Counted from the stretch's first letter, positions 1-8,285 are shown. The stretch: DNA of 64,000 nucleotides from Frondihabitans sp. PAMC 28766 (GCF_001577365.1 NZ_CP014513.1:1674001-1738000), one strand, 5' to 3'. Numbers and translations: made by a program. Notes: generated from the sequence alone by a model not told the origin.

Positions 1-420
1 CGGACTCGGCCCGAGCAGGTTGGCGATGGCGCGGTCGACCGCGGTGCGCCCGTCCGGCGTCATGGTGACCAGGATGCCGCGGCCGTCGCTCGGGTCGGTG
101 CGCCGCTCGACGAGACCCCGCTGCACGAGCCGGTCGATGCGGTTCGTCATGGTGCCACTCGACACCAGCGTCTGCGTCAGCAGCGTCTTGGGTGAGAGCT
201 GGTAAGGCGCGCCTGCCCGCCGCAGCGCGGACAGGACGTCGAACTCCCACGACTCCAGCGAGCTCGCAGTGAACGCGGCCCGACGTGCGCGGTCGAGGTG
301 CTTCGAGAGCCGGCCCACGCGCGAGAGCACGTGCAACGGGGCGAAGTCGAGATCGGGGCGCTCGCGATTCCAGGCGTCGACGATGCGGTCGACTTCGTCC
401 TGGGCATCCTGATCCGCCAT
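1..420 (-). CDS. MarR-family transcriptional regulator (3' end cut by window edge)
   Basis: The reading frame starts at the ATG at 420 on the minus strand and runs off the left edge, giving about 140 residues. The winged helix-turn-helix is clear: a helix containing VLSRVGRLSKHLDRARRAAF, a recognition segment LVSSGTMTNRIDRLVQRGLV, and a wing RRTDPSDGRGILVTMTPDG. The last of these is the classic MarR wing with the conserved DxRxxxxxLT-like pattern. MarR proteins bind DNA as dimers and usually repress neighbouring genes in response to small phenolic ligands. The divergent monooxygenase at 503 is a possible target, which is inference only. The C-terminal dimerisation helices lie outside the window. 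Confidence 0.85.
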   Translation of the reverse strand, partial: MADQDAQDEVDRIVDAWNRERPDLDFAPLHVLSRVGRLSKHLDRARRAAFTASSLESWEFDVLSALRRAGAPYQLSPKTLLTQTLVSSGTMTNRIDRLVQRGLVERRTDPSDGRGILVTMTPDGRTAVDRAIANLLGPSP

Positions 421-502
421 TCGATCATTATCTCCCGGCCTGACGGGTAGGGGCCTACCGTGCACCTCGGCCGACGCCGCGTCGACCGGAACGGAGCACC
501 CC

Positions 503-793
503 ATGCCTGACCTCAATGTCGTCGCCGTCATCACCGCGAACCCGGGCGGCGAAGAAGCCGTCCGAGACGCCCTCCACGCCCTCGTCGAGCCCACCCGCCG
601 CGAGGCGGGCTGCATCAGCTACGAACTGTTCGAGTCCGAGGCGAAGACCGGCGTCTTCGTCACGGTCGAGCTGTGGCGCTCGCACGAGGCCCTCGACCAG
701 CACACCAAGTCGGCGCACCTGCAGGAGGCGATGACGAGCGCAGGATCGGCACTGGCTTCGGCCGACATCCACCCCCTGTCGCCCGTCGGCTGA
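503..793 (+). CDS. Antibiotic-biosynthesis-monooxygenase (ABM) family, putative quinol monooxygenase
   Basis: A 96-residue single-domain protein of normal family length. It has the ABM ferredoxin-like pattern: an N-terminal strand VVAVITANPG, helix EEAVRDALHALVEPTRREAGCISYELFES, then VFVTVELWRSHEALDQH and a last helix ending in the C-terminal strand. Members such as YgiN act as cofactor-free oxygenases on quinols or as small stress proteins, and function as dimers in the cytoplasm. It is divergent from the MarR gene with about 80 bp between them. The true substrate cannot be told from sequence. Confidence 0.85.
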   Translation: MPDLNVVAVITANPGGEEAVRDALHALVEPTRREAGCISYELFESEAKTGVFVTVELWRSHEALDQHTKSAHLQEAMTSAGSALASADIHPLSPVG

Positions 794-861
794 GTGCCCG
801 GCGCCGGGCTCGCCGACCAGCCAGCCGCGATCTGGCAGACTTGATGGGCGCGCAAGCGCGG

Positions 862-933
862 TCCGCCTTGGTGTAATGGCAGCACGACAGCCTTTGGAGC
901 TGTTAGGTCTAGGTTCGAGTCCTGGAGGCGGAG
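862..933 (+). tRNA. tRNA-Gln (anticodon TTG)
   Basis: A full cloverleaf can be drawn. The acceptor stem TCCGCCT pairs with AGGCGGA, the anticodon stem ACAGC pairs with GCTGT around the loop CTTTGGA (anticodon TTG), and the T arm is CTAGG-TTCGAGT-CCTGG. The discriminator base is G at 933. CCA is not encoded. The IS256 remnant begins about 90 bp downstream, so the tRNA neighbourhood may have been an insertion target. Confidence 0.93.
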
Positions 934-936
934 CCG

Positions 937-953
937 AGGGCCGTTCGGCCTTT
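937..953 (+). terminator. Rho-independent terminator of tRNA-Gln
   Basis: A GGCCG/CGGCC stem with a TT loop is followed by TTT and lies directly after the tRNA. It is short but correctly placed for ending the tRNA transcript. Confidence 0.55.
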
Positions 954-1025
954 GTTGAAAATCCGTTTGGTCTATCCGAAAAACGGGCGCGGACGCGCCG
1001 TTTGCGGGACTTGGATGCCTGGATT

Positions 1026-1052
1026 GGGTCTGTCTCGAATTCGGTGTTTCCG
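1026..1052 (+). repeat. Probable left terminal inverted repeat of an IS256-type element
   Basis: The sequence beginning GGGTCTGTCTCGAATTCGGT resembles the outer ends of IS256-family elements and lies about 70 bp before the transposase start. No matching right end is seen downstream, which fits a truncated element. The exact outer boundary is uncertain. Confidence 0.4.
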
Positions 1053-1094
1053 GCCTGACACGCGAGGCGGATGCCTGGCGGGGAAGGTGCCGTG

Positions 1095-1740
1095 ATGACG
1101 ACACTGGATGCCGTGAAGAGAAACAAGCCTGAGCCCTCTGCGGAGGAGATAGCGGCGAAGGAGCTGGTGCGCCTGGCGGCCGAGCAGGGCCTGTCTTTGA
1201 CGGGCCCGGATGGGCTGTTGAAGCAGTTCACGAAAACGGTCCTGGAGACTGCGCTGAACGAAGAGATGACCGAGCGCCTCGGGCATGAGAAACACCACGC
1301 CGAACCCGACCGGGGGTCCTCGAACGTGCGGACGGGGACGCGGCCGAAGACGGTCCTGACCGAAGCGACCGGGCATGTCGAGATCCAGGTGCCTCGGGAT
1401 CGGGACGGGACGTTCGAGCCCGTGATCGTGAAGAAACACCAGCGCCGCCTCACCGGCGTCGACGAGATGGTCCTGTCGCTCTATGCCCACGGGCTGACCA
1501 CGGGTGAGATTCCTCCGCCAGGAGCCTCTGGCGGGGGCGCCCGCGCGCGCACTTCGCGCAGATTTATGGGGCGCAGGTCTCCAAGGAGACGATCTCGAGG
1601 ATCACTGACAAGGTGTCCGAGGAGATGGCGACCTGGTCCAACCGGCCGCTCGACGGCGTGTACGCGGCGATCTTCATCGTCCCTGGCCGGGAATACCAAC
1701 CATGGGCCCAGCGATCGTGGTGAAGATCCGCGACGGGCAG
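1095..1740 (+). pseudogene. IS256-family (Mutator-type) transposase, degraded
   Basis: From the ATG at 1095 the frame gives a good IS256 N-terminus, including QFTKTVLETALNEEMTERLG, the segment GNVEIQVPRDRDGTFEP-like as HVEIQVPRDRDGTFEPVIVK, and GVDEMVLSLYAHGLTTGEI. The family sequence then breaks at about 1510, where roughly 30 bases containing a small inverted repeat have been inserted. It resumes in another frame as FAQIYGAQVSKETISRITDK and DGVYAAIFI up to about 1680. A further scrap, VVKIRDGQVA, lies in a third frame near 1711. The catalytic DDE core and C-terminus are missing, so the element cannot move itself. Normal length is about 400 residues. Confidence 0.85.
1515..1534. repeat. Short palindromic insertion inside the transposase remnant
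   Basis: CCGCCAG (1515-1521) pairs with CTGGCGG (1528-1534) around a 6-base loop. It sits exactly where the transposase reading frame is interrupted. It may be a mobile palindromic element or a deletion scar. Confidence 0.4.
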
Positions 1741-1944
1741 GTCGCCACTCCCCGGACTGTCAGCTTTCCGGTGGAACTGGCACTCGACACAATGACGGCC
1801 TAGTTCGTGCGCCGGGCCGCCGCTGCAGTCACGCGAGGAACATCCTCACCTTCGTCCAAGCCCTGTCTGGATCCAGCCTCGCGGCCTCAGATCGAAGATT
1901 CTCGGTTGCCCGCGAGGGAGCGCACGCGCTGGAGGTCAGCGGGA
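1741..1944. other. Short stretch with no supported gene
   Basis: This is probably decayed mobile-element sequence between the transposase remnant and the TetR gene. I see no start with a ribosome-binding site and no recognisable protein. Confidence 0.5.
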
Positions 1945-2520
1945 TCACGTGTTGCGGAGCTCGCCGCTCGCTTCAACCGCTTGGAGGAAATCATCGAGAG
2001 TGGCCCGAACTGTGCTCGATAAGTCGGTCGTTGGTTCGGTCGACCAGTTCTCGTAGGCGGTCGTGAAGACGAGGGTCGCCGTGTGCGCCACGAACAGAGC
2101 GTCGCCCATGCGGAGGCCTTGCGCGGTAAGTGCGTCGCCGATCGTCCGGGCGGCCACGGCCATTTTCGTGCGCTCGCGCTCCTGAAGCATGGGAGAACTG
2201 CCGATCAGGGCTCGAACGGCCCGCGCCTGATCGGGCTGGTCCAGTTCCGTGGCGGCCTTTGCGAACGCAGACACCGTCGCCTCGAGAGCGTTCTGCGCCC
2301 CGGTCACGGTGAGGTTCGCGACGACGTCACGGGCGAACGTGTCCAGTGTGGCGAAGACCACCTCGGGTTTGTCTCCGAAGTGGTTGAAGAACGACCCCTT
2401 TGTCATTCCCGCCCGCTCAGCGATATCCGTCACGGTCACCGCGTCGTAGCCGCGCTCGAAGAACAGCTCCATGGCCGCCTGCTGAAGCCGGCCTCGCGCG
2501 TTGGGTTCCCATCTGACCAT
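1945..2520 (-). CDS. TetR/AcrR-family transcriptional regulator
   Basis: A 191-residue protein, the normal TetR length. The N-terminal helix-turn-helix is unmistakable (AMELFFERGYDAVTVTDIAE then RAGMTKGSFFNHFGDKPEVV, residues about 16-55), followed by an all-helical ligand domain. It is divergent from the reductase at 2641, and two copies of one palindrome lie between them, so it very likely represses itself and the reductase until a ligand binds. The ligand is unknown. The distal end of the gene abuts the transposase remnant. Confidence 0.92.
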   Translation of the reverse strand: MVRWEPNARGRLQQAAMELFFERGYDAVTVTDIAERAGMTKGSFFNHFGDKPEVVFATLDTFARDVVANLTVTGAQNALEATVSAFAKAATELDQPDQARAVRALIGSSPMLQERERTKMAVAARTIGDALTAQGLRMGDALFVAHTATLVFTTAYENWSTEPTTDLSSTVRATLDDFLQAVEASGELRNT

Positions 2521-2536
2521 GACTTCATCGTAGCCC

Positions 2537-2557
2537 TGATTGAACCGAGATCAATCA
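2537..2557. promoter_or_regulatory. Putative TetR operator 1
   Basis: TGATTGA, 7 bases, TCAATCA: perfect 7-bp arms, 17 bp upstream of the TetR start codon. The centre ACCGAG is shared with the second copy at 2570-2590. Confidence 0.65.
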
Positions 2558-2569
2558 TGTGCTACTTTC

Positions 2570-2590
2570 CGATTGTACCGAGTTCAATCA
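2570..2590. promoter_or_regulatory. Putative TetR operator 2
   Basis: GATTG, TACCGAGTT, CAATC: an imperfect second copy of the palindrome at 2537-2557. The centres are 33 bp apart, about three helical turns, suited to binding by two dimers on one face of the DNA. It lies upstream of the reductase start at 2641. Confidence 0.65.
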
Positions 2591-2640
2591 GTCGGTCGGT
2601 GACTCCTGTCATCGGCGACACCGAAGGCAGGAGCCTCATC

Positions 2641-3540
2641 ATGAGCACAACGAAAACCCCCCACCGCATCGCCATCATCGGCGTCGGCCGTATTGGAAGC
2701 GCCCTCGCGTTCCAGCTGGCACGAGCCGGCCACACCGTCACCGTCATGGCCCGCCCCGGTTCCGTCCGTCTTCAGCAACTCCGCCGCGACGGGGGCATCG
2801 TCTCGACCGACGGGGAGCGTGCCGCAGTCACTGTCAACGACCGCCTTGACGAGGACACCCCCTTCGATCTGGTGATCGTGACTTTGCTTGCCCATCAGAT
2901 CGAGCCGCTGATTCCCGTCCTCGCGCGCAGCCAGGCTCGCTCCGTCCATCTCATGTTCGTCACCCCGGAAGCAGAGCGGCTGACTGCGGAGATCGGTGCG
3001 GGCCGTGTGAGCTTCGGGCTGGCCGCCGTTCTCGCCACCCTGGACGACGACGGCAAGCTCGGCCTGAACATCCCCAAGACCAAGGCCGCCCAGGGCGACC
3101 AGCGCTGGGTCGACCTCTTCCAGGAGGCGGGGATGCCTGCCCGCCTCGAGGAGCACATGGGTCGGTGGCTGCGCTACCAGGCGCCGCTGACTGTCGCGAT
3201 GGAAAGCGTCGCCGTGACCGGCATGACTCACCCCCGCGGAGCGACCTGGTCAGAGGCCGCCGCCGGGGCCCGAGGCCTGAGAGCCGGCTACGCGATCTAC
3301 CGGGAGAATGGGGAGACCCCCTACCCTGTCTCGAAGAACAGGCTGAGCGGTGCACCCCTGCCGATGCTCACCTTCGTGCTCTGGAGCGTGTCCCGCGGCC
3401 GCTACCGCGAGACCGTCGGCAACTCCGCCGAAGAATGCCGCGGACTCGCCGACCTCCTCATCGCCCAAGGCGGCCCGGCCTCTTCAGCGTCGGTGAACGC
3501 CATTCGAGTGCTCCGCCCCGCGGAAGACATCGCCGTATAG
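2641..3540 (+). CDS. Ketopantoate-reductase-like (ApbA/PanE family) NAD(P)-dependent reductase
   Basis: A 299-residue protein starting at the ATG at 2641 behind a GGCAGGAG ribosome site. The N-terminus is a Rossmann fold with the dinucleotide motif IIGVGRIGSALAF (about residues 11-23). The body resembles the 2-dehydropantoate 2-reductase superfamily (DLVIVTLLAHQIEPLIPVL). The C-terminal domain is diverged, so a role in pantothenate synthesis is unlikely. Because it sits opposite a TetR gene with twin operators, it is more likely an inducible dehydrogenase acting on a foreign compound. That role is inference. Confidence 0.75.
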   Translation: MSTTKTPHRIAIIGVGRIGSALAFQLARAGHTVTVMARPGSVRLQQLRRDGGIVSTDGERAAVTVNDRLDEDTPFDLVIVTLLAHQIEPLIPVLARSQARSVHLMFVTPEAERLTAEIGAGRVSFGLAAVLATLDDDGKLGLNIPKTKAAQGDQRWVDLFQEAGMPARLEEHMGRWLRYQAPLTVAMESVAVTGMTHPRGATWSEAAAGARGLRAGYAIYRENGETPYPVSKNRLSGAPLPMLTFVLWSVSRGRYRETVGNSAEECRGLADLLIAQGGPASSASVNAIRVLRPAEDIAV

Positions 3541-3662
3541 AACGGCGTTCCATCAGCTCCTTCGGGGGAGACCTCCGGCGTGTTCGAGTGGAGCTACCGG
3601 GAGTCGAAGTGAGCTCGCAGTTGCGCCGGCACCTTCTCGAGAAAGAGGACCGCGGTCAGCCG

Positions 3663-5044
3663 TCATGTGCTTTCCCTGGACGGGGCCGTCGAGGGCGTCG
3701 TCCGCAGGAGGATGCTCGCGATCGCGGCAGCGAGGACGACGGCTCCGGCCAGCACGAAGCTGATTTGAAGGCCGGTTACGAAGTGGGTGCGGTCGGCGAT
3801 GAGGACGCCGAAGACGGCGATGGCGACGGCTCCGCCGACCTGACGGAAGGTGTTGAAGACGGCGCTGGCGGTCCCGGCGCGGTCGGCGGGGACGCTGGCG
3901 AGCACAACGGAGGTGACCGGGGGCATGGCCACCGACCCGCCGGCGCCGGTCAGGATCGATCCGATGATGACCAGCCACGGGTCGCCGAGAGGTGCGGTGA
4001 CGATCTGCGAGATGAGGCCGAGCACCATGGTGAGAAGGCCGAAGACGACGGGGATCCGGGGGCCGAACCGGTTGGCGAGGGTGCCGCTGATGATGTTGCC
4101 GACGACGCTGACGGCGGCCGAGGGGAGGAACACGAGCCCTGCCAGCAGCGGTGACAGGCCGAGGTGCTGTTGCAGGAACAGGCTGAGCACAAAGACGGTG
4201 CCGAAGTTGCCGACCATGAACGCGAATCCCACCGCGAGGGAGACCCGCATGCCACTCGATCGGAAGAGTGGCAGCGGCATCATCGGGTGACGCACCCGCG
4301 CCTGCACCACGAGGAACGCCACCAGGCCGGCCGCACCGACGACGAACGAGGCGATCACGGCGGGGGAGTCGAAGCCGAGGGAACCTCCCTCGATGAGGCC
4401 GAAGACCAGCCCGACGAGGGTGACGATGGCGGCGGCTTGACCGGCCCAGTCGAAGTGCGACGGGCGCACGGGCGATTTCGCAACGGACGCGAGGAGCGCC
4501 AGCATCACGACCCCGACCGGGAGGTTGATGGCGAACACGAGGCGCCAGTCGAGCGTGGTGAGGGCACCGCCGAGCACGGGCCCGACCGCCCCGGCGACGG
4601 CGCCGCCGACTGCCCAGATCCCGAGGGCGTGTGCGCGTTCGCGGGGTTCGGGAAGGCCTCGCGGATCAACGCCATCGACGCGGGCAGCATGATGGCGGCG
4701 GCTGAACCCTGCACGACCCGGGCGGCGATGAGGACGCCGAGCGAAGGGGCGACAGCGCAGGCGATGGAGGCGACGAGGAACCCGGCGATGCCCCAGCCGA
4801 ACGCTTTCTTGGCGCCGATGCGGTCGGAGAGGTTGCCGGCGAAGAGCAGGAGCGAGGCGAACATCAGCGTGTAGCCGTCGATGACCCACTGCAAGCCCGA
4901 GGTGCTGCCGCCGAACTCCCGGCCGATCCTGGTGAGCGCGACATTGACGATCAGGATGTCGAGGGTGATCAAGAAGAAGCCCAGCGACGCCAGTGCCAGG
5001 GTGCGGCCCGCGCGCGTCGTCGTCGCCGTAGCCGTCGATGTCAT
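3663..5044 (-). CDS. MFS transporter, DHA2 (EmrB/QacA-type) drug exporter, with a -1 frameshift
   Basis: The start is MTSTATATTTRAG at 5044, preceded by GAAGG. The first part (about 133 residues) shows typical DHA2 features: TLDILIVNVALTRIGREFGG, LQWVIDGYTLMFASLLLFAG, then the loop NLSDRIGAKKAFGWG. At about 4643-4646 the frame shifts: AFPNP should continue as RERAHALGIWAVGGAVAG, which is found in the neighbouring frame to 3663. Restoring one C in the CCCC run joins the two parts into about 460 residues with 12-14 membrane helices. The protein would export hydrophobic drugs by proton antiport. It is divergent from the XRE regulator at 5145, which probably controls it. Confidence 0.8.
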
Positions 5045-5075
5045 GCCTTCAGCATGAGCCAGGCCGGTGCCGCGA

Positions 5076-5113
5076 GGGATGCCCTGGGGAGAGGTGTACT
5101 GGCAGGGCATCCC
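5076..5113. promoter_or_regulatory. Inverted repeat between the divergent exporter and XRE genes
   Basis: GGGATGCCCT (5076-5085) and AGGGCATCCC (5104-5113) are perfect 10-bp arms separated by 18 bp. The repeat sits midway between start codons at 5044 and 5145, a likely operator for the XRE-family regulator controlling both transcripts. Confidence 0.6.
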
Positions 5114-5144
5114 ACGGGGCACTGACCGCTCGTAATGTCGAGAC

Positions 5145-6068
5145 ATGGACAATTCCGACGAGGTCGCTACGTTCCTCACGACCCGCAGGGCGAACGTCAC
5201 CCCGGCGCAGGTCGAGCTGCCGTCCGGGCCCAACCGGCGCGTGCCGGGCCTGCGGCGCACCGAGGTGGCCATGCTCGCCGGTGTCAGCGTCGAGTACTAC
5301 TCGCGTCTCGAGCGTGGCAGTCTCGCCGGGGCGTCCGACGGAGTCCTGCATGCCGTGGCGCAGGCGCTGCTGCTGAACGACGACGAACGGGCGCACCTTT
5401 TCGACCTCGCCAAGGCCGCGAACGATTCGCCGGTGCCGTCCAAACGGCGCAGCACGCGGGCGCAGAACGTTCGCCCGAGTCTCCAGTTCATCCTCGACGC
5501 CATCACCGGCGGCCCGGCGTTCGTGCGGAACGGCCGGCTCGACATCCTCGCCTCCAACGGTCTCGGCAAGGCCGTCTACGCCGATCTCTACGAGAGCGCG
5601 GAGGCGACCCTACCGGGCAGGCCGATGAACCTCGCCCGCTACTGCTTCCTCGACCCCGACCGCTCTGATCGCTTCTACCCCGACTGGGCCACTGCAGCCG
5701 ACCAGACCGTGGCCATCCTGCGCACCGAAGCGGGTCGCGACCCGTACGACAAAGACCTCCAGGATCTCATCGGCGAGCTCTCCACCCGCAGCGTCGAGTT
5801 CCGCATCCGGTGGGGTGCTCACGACGTGCGGCGTCACGCGACGGGGATGAAGCATTTCATTCACCCGCTGGTGGGGCCTCTCGACATGGTGTTCGAGGGC
5901 ACCGAGCTGGTGGCCGACCCCGGCCTGCACCTGCTGATTTACGCTGCCGAGCCCAGGTCGGCGACCGCGGACGCGCTCCGTCTGCTCGCTTTGTGGACCG
6001 CCGCACCCCCTCTCGACTCGGCCGACCTCTCGGTCCACTCGATACGAACGAAGGAGAACGACTCATGA
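5145..6068 (+). CDS. XRE-family helix-turn-helix regulator with MmyB-like ligand domain
   Basis: A 307-residue protein. Residues about 10-85 form the helix-turn-helix (VPGLRRTEVAMLAGVSVEYY then SRLERGSLAGASDGVLHAVA). The rest matches the MmyB-like ligand-binding domain (FILDAITGGPAFVRNGRLDI, then LYESAEATLPGRPMNLARYC), often tied to fatty-acid-like ligands in actinobacteria. It ends in an ATGA overlap with the cupin gene, so the two are translated together. The divergent drug exporter shares its control region. Confidence 0.9.
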   Translation: MDNSDEVATFLTTRRANVTPAQVELPSGPNRRVPGLRRTEVAMLAGVSVEYYSRLERGSLAGASDGVLHAVAQALLLNDDERAHLFDLAKAANDSPVPSKRRSTRAQNVRPSLQFILDAITGGPAFVRNGRLDILASNGLGKAVYADLYESAEATLPGRPMNLARYCFLDPDRSDRFYPDWATAADQTVAILRTEAGRDPYDKDLQDLIGELSTRSVEFRIRWGAHDVRRHATGMKHFIHPLVGPLDMVFEGTELVADPGLHLLIYAAEPRSATADALRLLALWTAAPPLDSADLSVHSIRTKENDS

Positions 6069-6433
6069 AGCTCCAATCGAAGAAGCCCACCGTCAAGAAC
6101 CCCGCCACCCAGTTCACCGGCGACGTCTGGGTCGACATGATCGGCGTTCCTCAAGACGAAGGTCAGCGCGCCAGTACCGCTCGCGTGCAGTTCTCGCCCG
6201 GCGCCCGCAGCAACTGGCACTCCCACGGTCTCGGTCAGACGATCCACGTCACCGAGGGTGTCGCCTGGATCCAGGCAGGCGGCGGCGAAGTCCTCGAGGT
6301 CCACCCCGGTCAGACCGTCTACACCGCCCCCGGAGAAGAGCACTGGCACGGCGCCAGCCCGGACGCGTTCATGGAGCACCTCGTCATGATGGACATCCCC
6401 GACGACCCGTCGACTGCGACGACGTGGCTCTAG
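6065..6433 (+). CDS. Cupin-fold metal-binding protein
   Basis: A 122-residue single-domain cupin. Motif 1 is SNWHSHGLGQTIHVTEG, with the metal-binding His pair, and motif 2 is PGEEHWHGASPDAFMEHL. Similar small cupins include dioxygenases and cupin-type hydroxynitrile lyases, which bind Mn or Fe. It overlaps the XRE gene by 4 bp (ATGA), so the two form one operon. The substrate is unknown. A terminator follows at 6488. Confidence 0.85.
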   Translation: MKLQSKKPTVKNPATQFTGDVWVDMIGVPQDEGQRASTARVQFSPGARSNWHSHGLGQTIHVTEGVAWIQAGGGEVLEVHPGQTVYTAPGEEHWHGASPDAFMEHLVMMDIPDDPSTATTWL

Positions 6434-6487
6434 CCCGTCACCGACGAACAGTATCGCCGGCCGTAACCACCTCACCATCTCTGTCAC

Positions 6488-6540
6488 GCGACGAAGCGGG
6501 CGAGGATGCGACGTGCATCCTGCGCCCGCTTCTTCGTCGC
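6488..6540 (+). terminator. Strong stem-loop terminator after the cupin gene
   Basis: GCGACGAAG-CGGGCG-AGGATGC pairs with GCATCCT-GCGCCCG-CTTCTTCGTCGC around a very short loop. The stem is about 22 bp with small bulges. It ends the XRE-cupin transcript. Confidence 0.75.
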
Positions 6541-7130
6541 GCCCCCAAGAAAGGAACACCTCCCTGCAGACCCTCACCGAGACCGACCCGGAACGCTGGA
6601 GACCGGGGATGTGCCCGTGACAGCGGTCGGCTGAGTGGCCGGGGCCGTCGCGGCCGGCGGCGGTTCGGCGGCTGACGCCGATTGGGACGAGAAGAAGAAG
6701 CCGGGGAGGGCCCGGGCGACGTGGGGGAGATCGGGGCGGGAGCTGCAGGACTGGCCGGCTGTCAGCTTTTCGGCTGACTATCCGTTCGGGTCTGATGGTG
6801 ATGAGTGTGAGGTCACCCACGGCGCATTCGGGTGTGTCAGTGGTGGTGAAGCGAGCGGATACCGGTGTCTTCGGGTGACGCGGGTATCCGCTCGATCTCC
6901 CACCCCCGGCGTGCCAACCGGCTCTGCGTGCCGGGGTCACCCCCAGTTCGGGGCGATTCGGCGACTGGCCGTTTGGCGGGTTTCCGTAGCGTATGGTTCG
7001 GTATGCGAGGCGGTTTCCGCTGGGGTCATTTCCTTGCGTTCCATCACACCGCTCGTCACCTTCGAGTGCTCCGGAACGCGCAGATTTCGACGCGCCTGGA
7101 ACACGATGGTGGCCTCCATCAAGGACGATA
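6541..7130. other. 590-bp intergenic region with hairpins, no supported gene
   Basis: No open frame here has a convincing start or a recognisable product. The region holds two strong inverted repeats: CGAGCGGATACC (6850-6861) with GGTATCCGCTCG (6881-6892), and CCCCGGC (6904-6910) with GCCGGGG (6930-6936). Both lie upstream of the secreted protein at 7131 and could belong to a long structured leader RNA. Their function is not known. Confidence 0.5.
6850..6892. repeat. Perfect 12-bp inverted repeat in the long upstream region
   Basis: The arms are 12 bp each with a 19-base spacer. There is no T-run after it, so it is less likely to be a simple terminator. It could be a leader-RNA hairpin or a protein-binding site. 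Confidence 0.5.
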
Positions 7131-8222
7131 ATGAACAAGGCCCTCTGGACCAAAAAACTGCTGGTAGTGCCCGCAGTCGCCGCACTCACCATCGGCGGCT
7201 TCTCGCTGTCAGGCGCTGCGGCGAACGCTGCCCCTGCCGACCTCACCGTCACGAGCGCGACCGTCGCCGGTCGCGTCCTGACCGTCACGGGAACGGGCAC
7301 CGTCGGAGATTCCATCGAGCTGCTGACGAGCACCGGTGACTTCGCGGTCAACCGCAACGACAGCGGTGGCATCGACGACACCGGTCACTACAGCATCACC
7401 TACACGATCCCCGGGACCGCGACCGGGACGACGAACTACACCGTCGAACAGGTCACCGGTGGCCTTGGGCTCGATGGCTCCGTGCCGGTGACCGCCACCG
7501 TCGCCCCCGCCTACACGTTCGGTGTCACCACCCCGGAAAACGGAAGCACCGTCGACTCCCGCACCGTCACGTTCACGGGAACCGGCACCCCCGGTCAGCC
7601 CGTCAACGTGCTGGCCGCCGATGGCACGCGTGCCGCCCCGCAGGCCATCCCGGACGCCGACGGCAACTGGACCACCACCGGCACCTTCGCCGCCGACGCC
7701 GCCACGACCCAGAACCTCACGGTCAACGAACTGAACGTCGGCGCTGACCCCGTCGCGTTGACGATCACCCTGCCCGCCGCGACCCCGGCGTCGCAGTTCA
7801 CTCTCACCAGCCCCGTCTCGGGGAGCACCGTCGCGTCGCGCACGGTCACCTTCACGGGAACCGGCACCCCCGGTGACCTCGTGAACGTCCTCGCGGCCGA
7901 TGGCACCCGTGCCGCCCCGCAGACCCAGGTCGCCGCGGACGGTACCTGGTCGGTCGTCGGAACGTTCTCCTCGACCGCCGCCACGACGCAGAACCTGTCG
8001 GTCAACCAGTTCGGTGGAGCGCAGGGTCAGGGAAACGTGGACTTCACGATCATCCTGCCCGCGGCCGCCGTCACCCCGGTGACGCCGCCCACGACGCCGA
8101 CCCCGCCCACCACGGGCACCGGCACTGGTAGCGGCACGGGCACCCCGGCCACCGGTGGCGCCTCGACAGGGTCCACGGTCACCGACCCGGCCACGCCGAG
8201 CCTCCCGGTCGTCAGCGGTTAG
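7131..8222 (+). CDS. Secreted protein with tandem bacterial Ig-like domains
   Basis: A 363-residue protein starting at ATG 7131 behind AAGGA. It has a signal peptide (basic MNKALWTKK, a hydrophobic core, cleavage near AANA-AP). A first beta-rich domain is followed by two nearly identical repeats of about 85 residues (about 130-305). Each contains RTVTFTGTGTPG then VNVLAADGTRAAPQ and ATTQNL(T/S)VN, typical of bacterial Ig-like or carbohydrate-binding modules. The tail is rich in Pro, Thr and Gly, like a wall-spanning linker, but no LPxTG signal or membrane anchor is seen. It is probably released or loosely wall-bound. A terminator follows directly. Confidence 0.8.
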   Translation: MNKALWTKKLLVVPAVAALTIGGFSLSGAAANAAPADLTVTSATVAGRVLTVTGTGTVGDSIELLTSTGDFAVNRNDSGGIDDTGHYSITYTIPGTATGTTNYTVEQVTGGLGLDGSVPVTATVAPAYTFGVTTPENGSTVDSRTVTFTGTGTPGQPVNVLAADGTRAAPQAIPDADGNWTTTGTFAADAATTQNLTVNELNVGADPVALTITLPAATPASQFTLTSPVSGSTVASRTVTFTGTGTPGDLVNVLAADGTRAAPQTQVAADGTWSVVGTFSSTAATTQNLSVNQFGGAQGQGNVDFTIILPAAAVTPVTPPTTPTPPTTGTGTGSGTGTPATGGASTGSTVTDPATPSLPVVSG

Positions 8223-8234
8223 TCAGACCTTCGA

Positions 8235-8270
8235 GCGGGGCCGACCTGGAATCTTCCGGGTCGGCCCCGC
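8235..8270 (+). terminator. Terminator after the Ig-like secreted protein
   Basis: GCGGGGCCGACC (8235-8246) pairs with GGTCGGCCCCGC (8259-8270). The 12-bp GC stem has a 12-base loop and is followed by TTGCGGTT. Confidence 0.75.
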
Positions 8271-8285
8271 TTGCGGTTGCCCCCT

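Noticed and set aside
1758..6790. Similar short strings (CTGTCAGCTTTCCGG at about 1758 and CTGTCAGCTTTTCGG at about 6772)
   Set aside because: The match is only about 14 of 15 bases without flanking similarity, too little to claim an attachment site or element copies.
6937..7130. Possible ydaO-type (cyclic di-AMP) riboswitch before the secreted protein
   Set aside because: Such RNAs often precede wall genes in actinobacteria, but I could not fit the known conserved core to this sequence.
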